Shown here: piece after piece, positions 45,223 to 55,100 of the stretch | How the letters are laid out: the number at the start of each line of letters is the position of its first letter | Numbering within the stretch: position 1 is the first letter of the stretch | Source: Mesostigma viride | Taxonomy: Eukaryota > Streptophyta > Mesostigmatophyceae > Mesostigmatales > Mesostigmataceae | Assembly: GCA_009746045.1 (NCBI GenBank) | Contig: RPFO01000026.1 | Location: 4,744,011 to 4,808,010 of the forward strand | Direction of reading: 5' to 3' | DNA length: 64,000 nt | Notes under the pieces: generated by a model | Database searches by the model: none | Told to the model about the DNA's origin: nothing | Seen by the model: the letters and a program-made list of their open reading frames with translations, nothing else | Made by a program: the position numbers and the translations under genes

Positions 45223-46650
45223 ATGGGTCCGTGGAGAGGCACCGCGGCCACGAACTGGCTCAAGGAGAGGGATTGTTTCGTCCAGCCGGGAGAGAAGTAC
45301 ACCCATCTGCTGCTAGACGGGTTCGAGGGCGGGCGGGCGGTGGTCGACCACGAGGACCTGCCCGCGTTCTACAAACTCATCGCCAGCGACGCGAAGGCGG
45401 GCCGACCCAACTTCATCGTCGAGCAGAAATCGTTCCCCCTGTTCCCCTTCTTCCTCGACCTGGACTGCGAGGACGACGTCGACCTGACGGACGAGATCCT
45501 CGACAAGTGGATCCCCTTGATCCACGCGGCCGTCAAGGAGACCGTGACGGAGCGCGAGGACACGGACTTCATGATGGTGATCTGCAGCGCGCCCACGAAG
45601 AGGAAACCGGACGGGAAAATCAAGACGGGGTTCCACTTGCACTGGCCCGGCGTCCCGATCAACAAGGCGAGGGCGCTGCAACTCAGGGGGTACATCCTAT
45701 GCAAACTGCACGAGGCGTTCGGAGACAGGACGGGGAACTCGTGGAACGCCGTCGTGGACCCTTCGGTCATGATGGACAACGGCCTGCGCATGCTGTTCTC
45801 GTTCAAATGCGTCCGCTGCACCGTGTGCCCCGAGAAACTGCGCAAGCTGGAGAAAGAGATCGAGGGCGGGTGCAAGGGCGGCTCGTCGACGGGGGCGTGT
45901 CCCTGCGTGTTCTGCGACGGCAAACGCAAGATACGGAGGGAGTGCGGGTGTACCTACGGCAAGATCCACGAGAAGCGACCGTACACGTACTTGCGCGAGC
46001 TCGACGGGGACGGCAACGTCGCGGAGGAGAGCGGCCAGCGCACTGCGTTGGAGCAATTGTTCCTGACGTCCGTCCGCACGTACGACGAGGTCATCAAGGA
46101 ACCCGTGGAACTCGTGCCCCCGCCGTACTACGACGCCAAGCTCGTCGAGCTCCCGGGTGCGCGGAAAGGACGGGACCGCGTACCCCAGGTCCGCACGTCC
46201 CACGCGTCGCCTCACAACGGCAACGCGCTGCCGCGAGACGGACGGCTGTACGCGGCCGTCAAGGAGGCGCTCCGCGGGATCCCCATCAGCAACGTGTTCA
46301 AGGAGGGCGAAGGGCAGTCGAGCGTCTACTGGGTCTGGAGTCGCTCGCACGTCTGCAAAAACGTGGACCGCGCCCACGCCAACAACAACGTGTGGTTCGA
46401 GATCACTCGCAACGGCGTGTTCCAACGCTGTTTCGACGACGAATGTCGCGGGTTCCGGTCGGAGCCGAGTCCGATCCCGTACGAGGTGTCGGTGCGCCTG
46501 TTCTCGACTACAACGCCGGAGTCCGGAGCCAAAAGGGAGTCAGCCATGACGACGGCCGCGCTGCGACTGGCGTACTTGGTATCGTACGACCCCACGAAGG
46601 CGGCGACAGGGAAAAGAGCGAGAAGCCGGAAGGGCGCGAGGGACGAGTGA
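45223..46650 (+). CDS. Archaeo-eukaryotic primase, PrimPol/UL52-like
   Basis: 475 residues from ATG 45223 (ACCATGG). FPLFPFFLDLDCEDDVDLTD carries the DxD metal site of AEP primases; KIKTGFHLHWPGVPINK the catalytic His; MDNGLRMLFSFKCVRC the third motif. A Cys-rich insert (CPCVFCDGKRKIRRECGCTY) follows. The C-terminus has a Cys...His...Cys-x4-Cys set (SHVCKNVDRAHANNN, FQRCFDDECRGF) as in PrimPol and herpesvirus UL52. It makes primers, probably with the D5-type helicase at 31546. Its 3' end overlaps the minus-strand gene at 46508. Confidence 0.8.
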   Translation: MGPWRGTAATNWLKERDCFVQPGEKYTHLLLDGFEGGRAVVDHEDLPAFYKLIASDAKAGRPNFIVEQKSFPLFPFFLDLDCEDDVDLTDEILDKWIPLIHAAVKETVTEREDTDFMMVICSAPTKRKPDGKIKTGFHLHWPGVPINKARALQLRGYILCKLHEAFGDRTGNSWNAVVDPSVMMDNGLRMLFSFKCVRCTVCPEKLRKLEKEIEGGCKGGSSTGACPCVFCDGKRKIRRECGCTYGKIHEKRPYTYLRELDGDGNVAEESGQRTALEQLFLTSVRTYDEVIKEPVELVPPPYYDAKLVELPGARKGRDRVPQVRTSHASPHNGNALPRDGRLYAAVKEALRGIPISNVFKEGEGQSSVYWVWSRSHVCKNVDRAHANNNVWFEITRNGVFQRCFDDECRGFRSEPSPIPYEVSVRLFSTTTPESGAKRESAMTTAALRLAYLVSYDPTKAATGKRARSRKGARDE

Positions 46651-47323
46651 GGAAGCCCCGGTCCTCAACGTCCCCCGACTTGTTCTCCAACAGGATAGGA
46701 ACGCCCCCCGCCACGTAGGACATGTGAGACGGGGCTCCGCGGGGAAGGAACAGCATGTTGTGACTCTCCATGCCCCTGTGATCCGCGTTGCTTTCCAAGA
46801 ACGATAGGCACTTAATAAACGTATGAATGTAATAACTTCCCACACTCGGAAAGTTCATGTCCGCCAACTGCCTCGCGTACTCCATCCTGTCCAAGAACGG
46901 GCGATGCAATAATGAGTGACGCGCGAACGCGAGACAGTCGTGCACGTAGAACACGGAACGGCCCAGAGGGTCCCTTCCGAGCACTCCGGCCGCGACGGTG
47001 CCCTTGAACAGTTTGGTCTTGAAAGGCGGCATCCGTACGATCGACACGTTCCGATCCCCGTGCACGATCGCGCAGACCGTACGACCGCCGCGAACGCGGA
47101 CCAACGCCAGGAGACAGTACTCGCCCTTCCGCAATTCCGTCACGACGTAGTCGTCGTTCCCGAGCTCGGCCACGAGGTCTTTGGTCTTGTTCACCACCTT
47201 GATAAAGGGGCGAGGGAGGTCGTGGTAGCGACACACGCCCTCGACGGAACGCAAGACGTCGCGGGTCTCGCGGGGAGACGCATCGCGCGGCAGGACGAGA
47301 GGGACGGGGAGAAACGCGGCCAT
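46508..47323 (-). CDS. Unknown protein, possibly a degenerate nucleotidyltransferase
   Basis: 271 residues as read. DDYVVTELRKGEYCLLALVR, LFKGTVAAGVLGRD and SVFYVHDCLAFARHS line up with motifs I, III and IIIa of capping/ligase nucleotidyltransferases, and GMESHNMLFLPRGAP with motif IV; but the catalytic KxDG is not clear, so activity is doubtful. After about residue 228 the frame becomes Ser/Pro-rich and is antisense to the primase end, so an indel near 46640 probably hides the real stop. Alternative: an unrelated virus-specific fold. Confidence 0.4.
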   Translation of the reverse strand: MAAFLPVPLVLPRDASPRETRDVLRSVEGVCRYHDLPRPFIKVVNKTKDLVAELGNDDYVVTELRKGEYCLLALVRVRGGRTVCAIVHGDRNVSIVRMPPFKTKLFKGTVAAGVLGRDPLGRSVFYVHDCLAFARHSLLHRPFLDRMEYARQLADMNFPSVGSYYIHTFIKCLSFLESNADHRGMESHNMLFLPRGAPSHMSYVAGGVPILLENKSGDVEDRGFLTRPSRPSGFSLFSLSPPSWGRTIPSTPVAARPSSWLTPFWLRTPAL

Positions 47324-47424
47324 ACTAGCACCGTGCGCTTTTTTTCGGTCCCCGTTACGCGCGCGTTCTCGGGAGAAAATTTGTTTGGGGGCGGAAAGGA
47401 GGACGATCGGGACGAGCGGAGGTC

Positions 47425-47971
47425 ATGGAGTTGTTGGAGCGTTCGCTCGTGCGTTTCTTCGGGGACGCGCGGCACTTTGACGTGCTGTTCGGGATCTGCG
47501 GACACAAGGAGTCGGAGCCGAAGAACGAGCTCGTCTCCCTGCGCGTGTTGGAGTGGCTCGTGACGAACTACGCGAGGATCCACAACGTCGAGTACCTTAC
47601 CCGGTCGAGAACGCCCCCTTCAACCTGTACATGTCCTACCGCGAACATCTGGACTTTTACTCGAAGAAGATGTTCGACCCTTTCGCGCGTCGGAAGAAGA
47701 CCCCCTCGCCCACGGCGACCGCGTCGTGCAGACGACCCCGGGACAGATGAACTTCTTCCGATGGGCGATCACGAACGGGGTCGTGGACTACGCCGTGCGC
47801 AACATCGCGGAGATTCGCGGGGAGCTGCCCAAGTGCCACCACAACAACGGGCGCGCCATCCGCGTGACCGTGGTCAAGCGGACGAGGAAGCGGTGCCGCG
47901 CGGCCGACCTCGGGTCGATCGTGCGTCCCAAGGTCATTACCCGCAGACGGTTCCTGATCCGGTTCAAATAG
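47425..47971 (+). CDS. NCLDV-conserved-looking protein, two frameshifts
   Basis: Three frames follow each other: MELLERSLVRFFGDARHFDV (47425 to about 47594), then APFNLYMSYREHLDFYSKKM and FDPFARRKK (to about 47700), then TTPGQMNFFRWAITNGVVDY (to 47971). 'NLY-x-SY-x4-(L)-x-(F/Y)SKK-x-FDPF' and 'TT-x-GQ-x-NFF-(K/R)-WAI' are a pairing I recall from an uncharacterised family found in many NCLDVs. The C-terminus is basic (VVKRTRKRC, KVITRRRFLIRFK). About 182 residues. Confidence 0.55.
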
Positions 47972-48003
47972 TTTTCGAAGGGAGATCGTAGGGTAAGTGG
48001 GCC

Positions 48004-48498
48004 ATGTCTCTGCTGGTCTCGAAGGCGTACGACTGGCTGGTCACGCGCCCTTTGCGGGAGCTGTTCATGAAGGGGCCGACTGTCGGCGCGTTCGGGTTCT
48101 GGATGAGCATGAAGGAGAGCGACATCTGCGCGGCCATGACGAGGACGACGTCGGACATCTGGGACAACAACCCCGGCCATTGTCGCGACGTCATCGACAG
48201 CCGATTCGAGAGCGTGCACGTCGTCGTGCGGACGTTCATGACGTGGTTCGCTCTGCTCATGATCGCGAACGCGGTCGTGCGCCAAGCCGTCCGCATCCCG
48301 TCTCGTGTGTTGCGGTCAGTTACCTGTCGCCCGCGGTCTCCTCGCGTCGTGGTGATCGACGTCGACGCCGTTCGATCGCGAGCGTTGCCGCCAGGCGGAC
48401 TTGACGCCCAAGAGGGCGAGGGAGCCGGTCGCGGGCGCCAGAAGCATCTTGAGAAGGTCGGGGATCTGGCCTCCGACGAGAACGGACACGTAGGCTAG
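48004..48498 (+). CDS. Membrane protein, 3' end uncertain
   Basis: The first 105 residues look coding: MSLLVSKAYDWLVTRPLREL, a Trp-rich middle (AFGFWMSMKES) and a hydrophobic segment VRTFMTWFALLMIANAVV. After about 48310 the frame is Arg/Gly-rich and antisense to the convergent 48316 gene, so the true stop is probably near 48320-48360 in another frame. Starts 33 bp after the previous gene. No family recognised. Confidence 0.5.
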   Translation: MSLLVSKAYDWLVTRPLRELFMKGPTVGAFGFWMSMKESDICAAMTRTTSDIWDNNPGHCRDVIDSRFESVHVVVRTFMTWFALLMIANAVVRQAVRIPSRVLRSVTCRPRSPRVVVIDVDAVRSRALPPGGLDAQEGEGAGRGRQKHLEKVGDLASDENGHVG

Positions 48499-48549
48499 AC
48501 TGAAGTAGAGTCCGACGAGGACGAGAAGCACCGCCAGGAAGAAACTCAT
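48316..48549 (-). CDS. Small membrane protein
   Basis: 77 residues. MSFFLAVLLVLVGLYFSLAY is a strong N-terminal membrane segment; a second lies near residues 30-50 (DLLKMLLAPATGSLALLG). The last 20 residues (SRSNGVDVDHHDARRPRATG) are doubtful and overlap the convergent 48004 gene. Same-strand neighbour of the CxxH protein at 48831. No family recognised. Confidence 0.5.
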   Translation of the reverse strand: MSFFLAVLLVLVGLYFSLAYVSVLVGGQIPDLLKMLLAPATGSLALLGVKSAWRQRSRSNGVDVDHHDARRPRATGN

Positions 48550-48573
48550 CGTGTCATAAAACGATTTGGGATA

Positions 48574-48831
48574 TTAACTCGGACCCGCTGCGGTCACGGC
48601 GGTAGCGGCTGGGGTCGCCTCCGCGGACTTCGGAGGAGGACCAGAACGCCCAAGGAGGGGGTGGCGAGATCGTCCGCGTCGGAAAATTCCGCGGATGAAC
48701 GATCGGAAACTCGCGGCTTCGTGGCTCGCGGTGCGCGTCTTGCGTGCATGGGCGGCGCACGTGACCCGCCCGGCCCTCGCCGTGTTCTTGCATCGACCGC
48801 CGTGCGCGGCCGTCTTGCTCTTGCATCTCAT
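48574..48831 (-). CDS. Small protein with N-terminal CxxH motif
   Basis: 85 residues. MRCKSKTAAHGGRCKNTARA continues to VTCAAH, giving C-x10-C-x9-C-x2-H, the same layout as at 10449, 38126 and the end of the 38183 protein. A basic stretch follows (FRSFIRGIFRRGRSR) and then a low-complexity end. Possible small zinc, DNA- or core-binding protein. The stop is 25 bp from the start of the 48549 gene. Confidence 0.5.
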   Translation of the reverse strand: MRCKSKTAAHGGRCKNTARAGRVTCAAHARKTRTASHEAASFRSFIRGIFRRGRSRHPLLGRSGPPPKSAEATPAATAVTAAGPS

Positions 48832-48981
48832 GGCGACTGTTGACTGTATGATGTTACCGTAGAAATAATTTTGTCAGCGTCGTGTCGTGTCGGCTAATGC
48901 GCTATCAGCGACAACTTGGATCCCCGGTGACCGACCGCGTTGATTCGTTATCCTAATAAAACAATTTTCTTCGTGACCAAC

Positions 48982-48986
48982 TATAG
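48982..48986 (+). promoter_or_regulatory. TATAG motif before fibre gene 1
   Basis: CTATAGACCCGTAAAC-ATG: the TATAG lies 10 bp before the start at 48997. A similar CTATACGGAC-ATG precedes the paralogue. Confidence 0.45.
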
Positions 48987-48996
48987 ACCCGTAAAC

Positions 48997-51900
48997 ATGA
49001 CCACTTCTCTCAAGGACATGGGCGTGGGCAGGCTCAAGAAGCTGTACACCGAGGAGATCGAGTCCGACCCGACCAGCACGACGTCGGGGGTGACGATCGT
49101 GTCGCAGGGTAAGATCGATATCGTGCCGAACGTGTCCGGCGGCAACGACGCCACTCGGACCAACCCCGTGCTCGATCCTGACAACACGGTCGTGATCCAC
49201 GGCAACATGCGCGTCATGGGGTCCATGAGCACGGACAAGGGCATGTTGCAGACCGCGGATTACACGAAGAACAGTACGACGACCGAAACGAACAACTCGC
49301 TCCTCAAGTCCACGACCAACCACCTCCTGCTCATGCCCTTCGACGCGACGAAGGAGGTCATCGTGCAGGACTCGCGGTTCGTCGCGCACCGCTCGGCGAA
49401 GGAGATCACCGGCTCGACCGCGGTCGTCCCGACCCCCGACAGCTTCTCCGTGCGAGCCGAGAGGGAAACCGACCCCGTGAACCAAGAAATCGCGATGGGG
49501 CTCGTATACCACGCGGGTACCGGTTTCACGACCGACGGCACGGCCCAAACGAAGTGGCGCGGCGTCATCGACTCGGGGGCCGTGGACATGGAGCTGAGGT
49601 CGAGCACCCAGTTGCGCGTGTCCGCGGACAAATCGTCGGGGGGCGAGGTGCGCGTAGGAGCCGGGTCCGCGATCACGATCGCCCCAGCCATCGCGGCCGA
49701 GGGCGCGGACCCTCTCACGAAACTCGTCCTGCAGGTGCCCGCGACCGACGCGGCGGCGGAAAAGGTGACCACCAATTTTACGCTCGCGCAGGCCGGCGTG
49801 CCGACGGAGACGCGCCAGGCTCACACCTACTCCGCCGACGCGGTCACGGTCATGAGCAAGAAGGGGCTCGGTAACACGGGAAACGGCGGAAACCTCTGGA
49901 TCACGGGTGACACGGCCGTCGCCGGCAGCAGCGTGGCCGTCGAGCAGGTGAAGTTCGTCGACTCGAGCGTGTCGACCACGAACCCTACCCTCTCGCTGTC
50001 CGCCGCGTCGAATGTGACCATCGCGGCAGACCTGGTCCTGAAGAGCCCGGACGTGGACGTCGGCGGCAAGATCGCGACGTCGAGCGGGGATCTGTTCCTC
50101 AACCCCGCGAGCGGGGTCGTCAAGGTGAACGGCAACGTGCAGGTGGACGGGACGCTGACGAGCGTGAACACGACGGTGTTGAACTCGGTCATCATGGAGA
50201 AGACCCTGAGCCTCGCGAACACCCAAAACACGACGGTCGCAACCTGGGCATTCGACGGAAACTCGGCGACGAGCGCGCCGACCACGGCGAACCCGACGGG
50301 CGTGCCGATTACGTTCACGACGGGCAAGGCTAGCATCTCGAACGGCGCCCTGATCCTGCCGGGAGGGGCCACTCCCACCACCAACGCGGCGGCGACGGCG
50401 GCCAACGTTTCCGCCTTCCCGACGGGCACCCAGTCGTACGAGATCTCATTCAACATTTCGTACAATGGCGTACCGGTCAGCGGTGCCGCCACGGTTCGGC
50501 GGTTGTTTTCGTACGGTACTCTGATATGTAACTGGTACGGAGACGGTAAGATCGAGGCGACCGCCGGTGGAGTGACACTCGCGACGCCCGTGAACACGCT
50601 CGCGATGGCCGCGTTGACGCAGAAGAAGTACAAGGTCACGATGAGGCGGACGTACGTCGATGCTCCGTTGAACTCTCTGTCGACCTTTGAAATATTCGTC
50701 GACGGCGTCCAAAAGAGCGTCTCCACGGGCACCGGCCTCGCGACCCACTCGCTGTCAAGCCCCGCCCTCGTCCTGGGCAACGACGGCACGGGGTACCTTG
50801 TCCCGCTGACCTTCGACGACGTGCGCATCGAGCTCGTGAGCCCGCCGACGAACGTGAACGCCGACGGCGCGGGGCTCGTCGTCGCGGGCGACGCGGCGAT
50901 CAACAGCAAGGCCGCCGAACGATCGATCACGTGGAAGAGAAACGTCGCACAGGAGCTGGGCGATAACACCGGGTCGTACTGGCACATCAAGGGCGGTCAG
51001 CTGATGTTCTCGCGTCTGATCGACACCACGAAGAGGAAGGCTCCCGGGACCAACGTGCTCCTCAGCAGCCTGCCCACAAAGGGCGCGTCGACCGAATCCA
51101 ACATGTGGACGCTGGCGACGAACGGGACCGCCGCGACGGGAACCGCCGTGCTCACGTACGCGTCGACTCCCACGGGCGCGGCGTCTCACACGGGCGGATA
51201 TTTTCAGACTAACTACGGATACGGGGCGGTGACCACGTCCTATTATAGCGCCACGAACATCGGGAGGGCGACGGGCGGTTACGAGATCCTCGTCACCGGG
51301 ATCGTGAAGCCGTTCACCTCCCTGTCGACGGCGACGGGCGGAGACGTCGGCACCGGGGCGGGAGCCGCGATGACGGCCCCGTTCCTGTGCGGCGTCGCGA
51401 ACTCGACAAACACGAACGCCAACATGGCCGAACTGTTAACCATCGGCAAGGACGGGACGGCCGGAAGTTACGTGAGCGTGTGGGCGTGGCGAGGCGGCAG
51501 GCTCCTCATGTTCACGGGCAACCACTACACCGAGACCGCGGGGATCGTCGTTGGGGCGAGCGAGTTCGTCCTCGGCGTCCTCTTGTCCTCCTCGGGACCG
51601 GTGCTGTACGTGAACGGGGCGCCGGCGACGATGACGACTGCCGGATGGCGCACCATAACGGCGAACGCCTCGTTTACCGGCGTGACCGGCGTGTCGCTGA
51701 GCGCAACCGGCGCCGACGCGGGATCTATCTGGGCGCTAGGAGCCCGTACCAGACGGCCACTTCGCCCAACCCTTTCAACATCGGATTCAAGAACTGGCGC
51801 GTCGTGGACACCACCGCCGCCCCGACGCCACGATGACCCCGTCCCCAGATCATGTACACGCAGCTGTACCGGTACGCGGACGAGTACGACTCGGAACCGC

Positions 51901-52109
51901 TCATGGTGACGTACGGCTTCCGCATCGGAGACGACGAGACACTCCAGATCGTGAAGACGCAAGGGTCGGCGACCACGACCACCCTCCTCGGCAACCCGAT
52001 GCCCGCGAGCGACAACATAAGCGGGACCGCTCTCGATGGGAACTCGATGGGAACGGTCGAGGACGGCACGGTGAACGTCGTGTTGGAGCTGCTGAACAAG
52101 GTTTCGTAA
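48997..52109 (+). CDS. Giant fibre/adhesin-like protein 1, frameshifts near the end
   Basis: Main frame 48997 to about 51730 (about 910 residues), then two shifted frames (YLGARSPYQTATSPNPFNIG; YTQLYRYADEYDSEPLMVTY) to 52109. The N-terminal 400 residues are beta-rich and shared with gene 2 (LLLMPFDATKEVIVQDSRFV; GGNLWITGDTAVAGSSVAVE). GDLFLNPASGVVKVNGNVQV resembles beaded shafts of phage fibres. Later parts (SYEISFNISYNG, VSVWAWRGGRLLMFTGN, VLYVNGAP) look like LamG/concanavalin-type jelly-roll modules that bind sugars. No signal peptide. Likely a virion surface fibre. Confidence 0.65.
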
Positions 52110-52127
52110 AATCTCTGCGTCCAACTC

Positions 52128-52132
52128 TATAC
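52128..52132 (+). promoter_or_regulatory. TATAC motif before fibre gene 2
   Basis: CTATACGGAC-ATG; TATAC ends 4 bp before the start at 52137, in the 27-bp gap after fibre gene 1. Confidence 0.45.
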
Positions 52133-52136
52133 GGAC

Positions 52137-55100
52137 ATGAACGCCACCCCGCTGAGCGAACTGAGAACGGGCCGATTGAAGAAACTGTATTCCGAGGAAA
52201 TCGGGTCCGACCCGTCCTCCCTCTCGTCGGGGATCACGATCCTGTCGGGTGGGAAGATCGATCTCGTCCCGAACGCGGTCAACGGCAACTCGGTGGACGC
52301 CCTCGCGCCTCCGACCACCGACGCGTCCGTCAACCAGGTCGTGATTCACGGCGACCTGCAGGTCGCGGGGGACGTCACGGTCGACAGCGGGCCCGTCGCC
52401 GATTACACGAAGAATTCGGGCGTGACCGAGACGAAAAACACCGTCTTGAAATCCACGGGGAACCACCTCCTGCTCATGCCCTTCGACACGACGAAGGAGG
52501 TCATCGTGCAGGACTCGCGGTTCGTCGCGCACGGCCAGGCGCAGACCGTCACGAACACCGCAGTCGTCCCGACCCCGACCATCCTGTCCGTGCGCGCCGA
52601 GAGGGAAAACGACATCGCGAACCCGGAGATCGCGTTCGGGTTTGCGTTCAACGGCACGGGCAACAACTTCGCGGGGGGCGCCAACGCCACCGCCAAGACG
52701 CAGTGGCGCGGCGTCGTCGACTCCGGCGCGGTCGACATGGAAGTCCGGTCGAGCGCCCAGTTGCGGGTGTCCGCGGACAAATCGACGACGGGCGAGGTGC
52801 GTCTGGGCGCCAGGTCCGGTGTGACGTTGGCCCCGTCCATAGCGAATGAGGGCGCGGACCCGGACACCAAGATCGTCGTGCGGCCGACCACGTCCGAGAA
52901 GACGGCGGTGTCCGCGCAGTCCGAGACGAGCCAGCCGCACTCGTACTCGGACAACGCGGTCGCGATCTCGGGCGCGAAGAGGACGTCGGCCGCGTCGGGC
53001 GGGAATCTCTGGATCACGGGGGACACGGCCGTCGCCGGATCGTGCGTGGCCGTCGAGCAGGTGAAGTTTGTCGACTCGAGCGTGTCGACGTCGAACCCCA
53101 CGCTCCTCGTTTCCTCCGCGGCCACGGTGCGCGTGGACAAGGACTTGGTCCTCCGCAGCACGGACCGCGACGGCGGCAAGATCGGGACGACGCGCGGGGA
53201 CCTGTTCTTGAACCCGGCGAGCGGGGCGGTCAAGGTGAAGGGGACGGTGCAAGTGGACGGGGAGCTGTCGAGCGCGAACACCAGCACGGCGAACGTCACG
53301 GTGCTGGACAAGACGCTGGTGCTGTCGAACGCGACGACGACGAACGCGGACGCGGACGGCGCGGGGATCGTGGTGGAGGGCGACGGGGCCGTCAACGGCA
53401 AGGCGGCGGAACGGTCGCTGAGGTGGCGGAAGAACGCGGGGCAGGAGAGGGGGGACGAGACGGGGTCGTACTGGCACGTGAGGGGCGGCCAGGTGATGCT
53501 GTCGAGGTGGATCGACGCGGGGAGGAGGAAGGCGCCCGGGACCAACGTGACGCTCAGCGAACTCCCCGTCAGCAACGGCGCGACGACCGAGCCGCACTTG
53601 TGGAAATTGGCGGCGTATACGGGTGCGGGACCTTACCTGACCGCTGACTCGGCGGGTTCCGCGTCTCTGACGTACGTCTCAAGTAACAGTAGCATAGGGG
53701 GGGGAGACTCGTGGTTAGGCGAGTGGTTTAACGACAGCGCCAACAACGTTCAGAACACCGGGAGCAGTACATCGAACTACGGCACTCAGGTGGGTAAAGA
53801 GGCCTTCACGGTCACCGCACCTGCCACAGTGTCGAACGGCGTGATCACTCTCCCGGCGGGCAGCAGCGGTACTAAGAACTTGGCGTACGCACAAGCGGTC
53901 GGATTGAACACCAAGGGCACTCTAGACGATGACGGGTACGGCGAGTGGACGATGGAAGCGAGCGTGGCTTCGACGGGATCGAACTCGTTCAGCATCATGT
54001 GGATGGGTTTCGACGGCAACACTCGCAGAATTCAGGTGTATAGTTCCGGCGGGGGTATCCTTATATGTACGGAATCGCATGGAGGCTTGTATGAATACGG
54101 CGATCAACAACTTTCCATTCCTTCTTCCACGCTAAACACGTTTAAATCGAACAACTTACCCGGCAACGGAAGTTACCACAAATACCGTCTGGCTCGCAAA
54201 TCCGTAGTTCCGGCCAGTGCCGCGTTGGGGGCGAAATATACCGATCCTTCCGCCTTGTTCCGTTTTTGGTACGACGACATGGAGATCCCGCTCGTTATGC
54301 CGAGCACGATCGGTCTTTTGTGGACAACTGGCTCGACATGGTTTTGCAACCCACCGATCACAAGTGTGTACAACTACATTCGACTTGGACACACCCAAAG
54401 ATATTCAACGTTTCAGACTTGTACTGTGGAATACGTCCGTTTCAGTAACGGGCTCACGACGACCTACCCTTCTCCGGGCGGTTTCATGTGGGCGTACGAA
54501 TTCAACGGAACGTACGCGAACACCGGTAGTGAGTCGTACAGCACGACGTTTGCGCAGGGGACGTCGAGCCTCGTCACCGACGGTAGCGTGCGAGGCCTGT
54601 CCGTCCCGAGCGCGACCGGAGCGAACACGATCCTCGCCACCATCGTCGGACTCAACACCCGGGGCGCGAGCGATAACGACGGGTTTGGCAATTGGACCGT
54701 CGAAGTCCGGATGAAGTTCAACGCGTCGGGCGCGTCAACTCAGGCTAACGTGTTCATGATGGGTCAAGATAACACCGGCACCGGTGCCGGTGCGCGTATT
54801 GGTATGATATGCAACCACCCCGATAGTAACACTTTGGCGATTTCCGTAGAGTCGAATCAAGGGACCGGGTACGGTGATCGATATATCTACTTTCCCTATT
54901 CGCTTTTGACCACCTTAGCGGGCACAGGTGCGCCCAACGACGGGCAGTATCACACCTTCCGCCTCGCGCGACTCACGTATACGGGCGGACTCGTTACCAC
55001 CGTTTTAACGAACTTGTTTCGCGTGTGGTACGACAACTCCGAGATCCCGCTCAACCACCAAGACGTCACTCAATCGCATCTCACCTCTTCAGTCGGTCCA

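Noticed and set aside
48874-50226. 450-residue minus-strand frame, and a 690-residue one at 51525-53597
   Set aside because: Both are antisense to the fibre genes and have the Arg/His/Gly composition of shadows; the plus-strand frames are beta-rich and paralogous.
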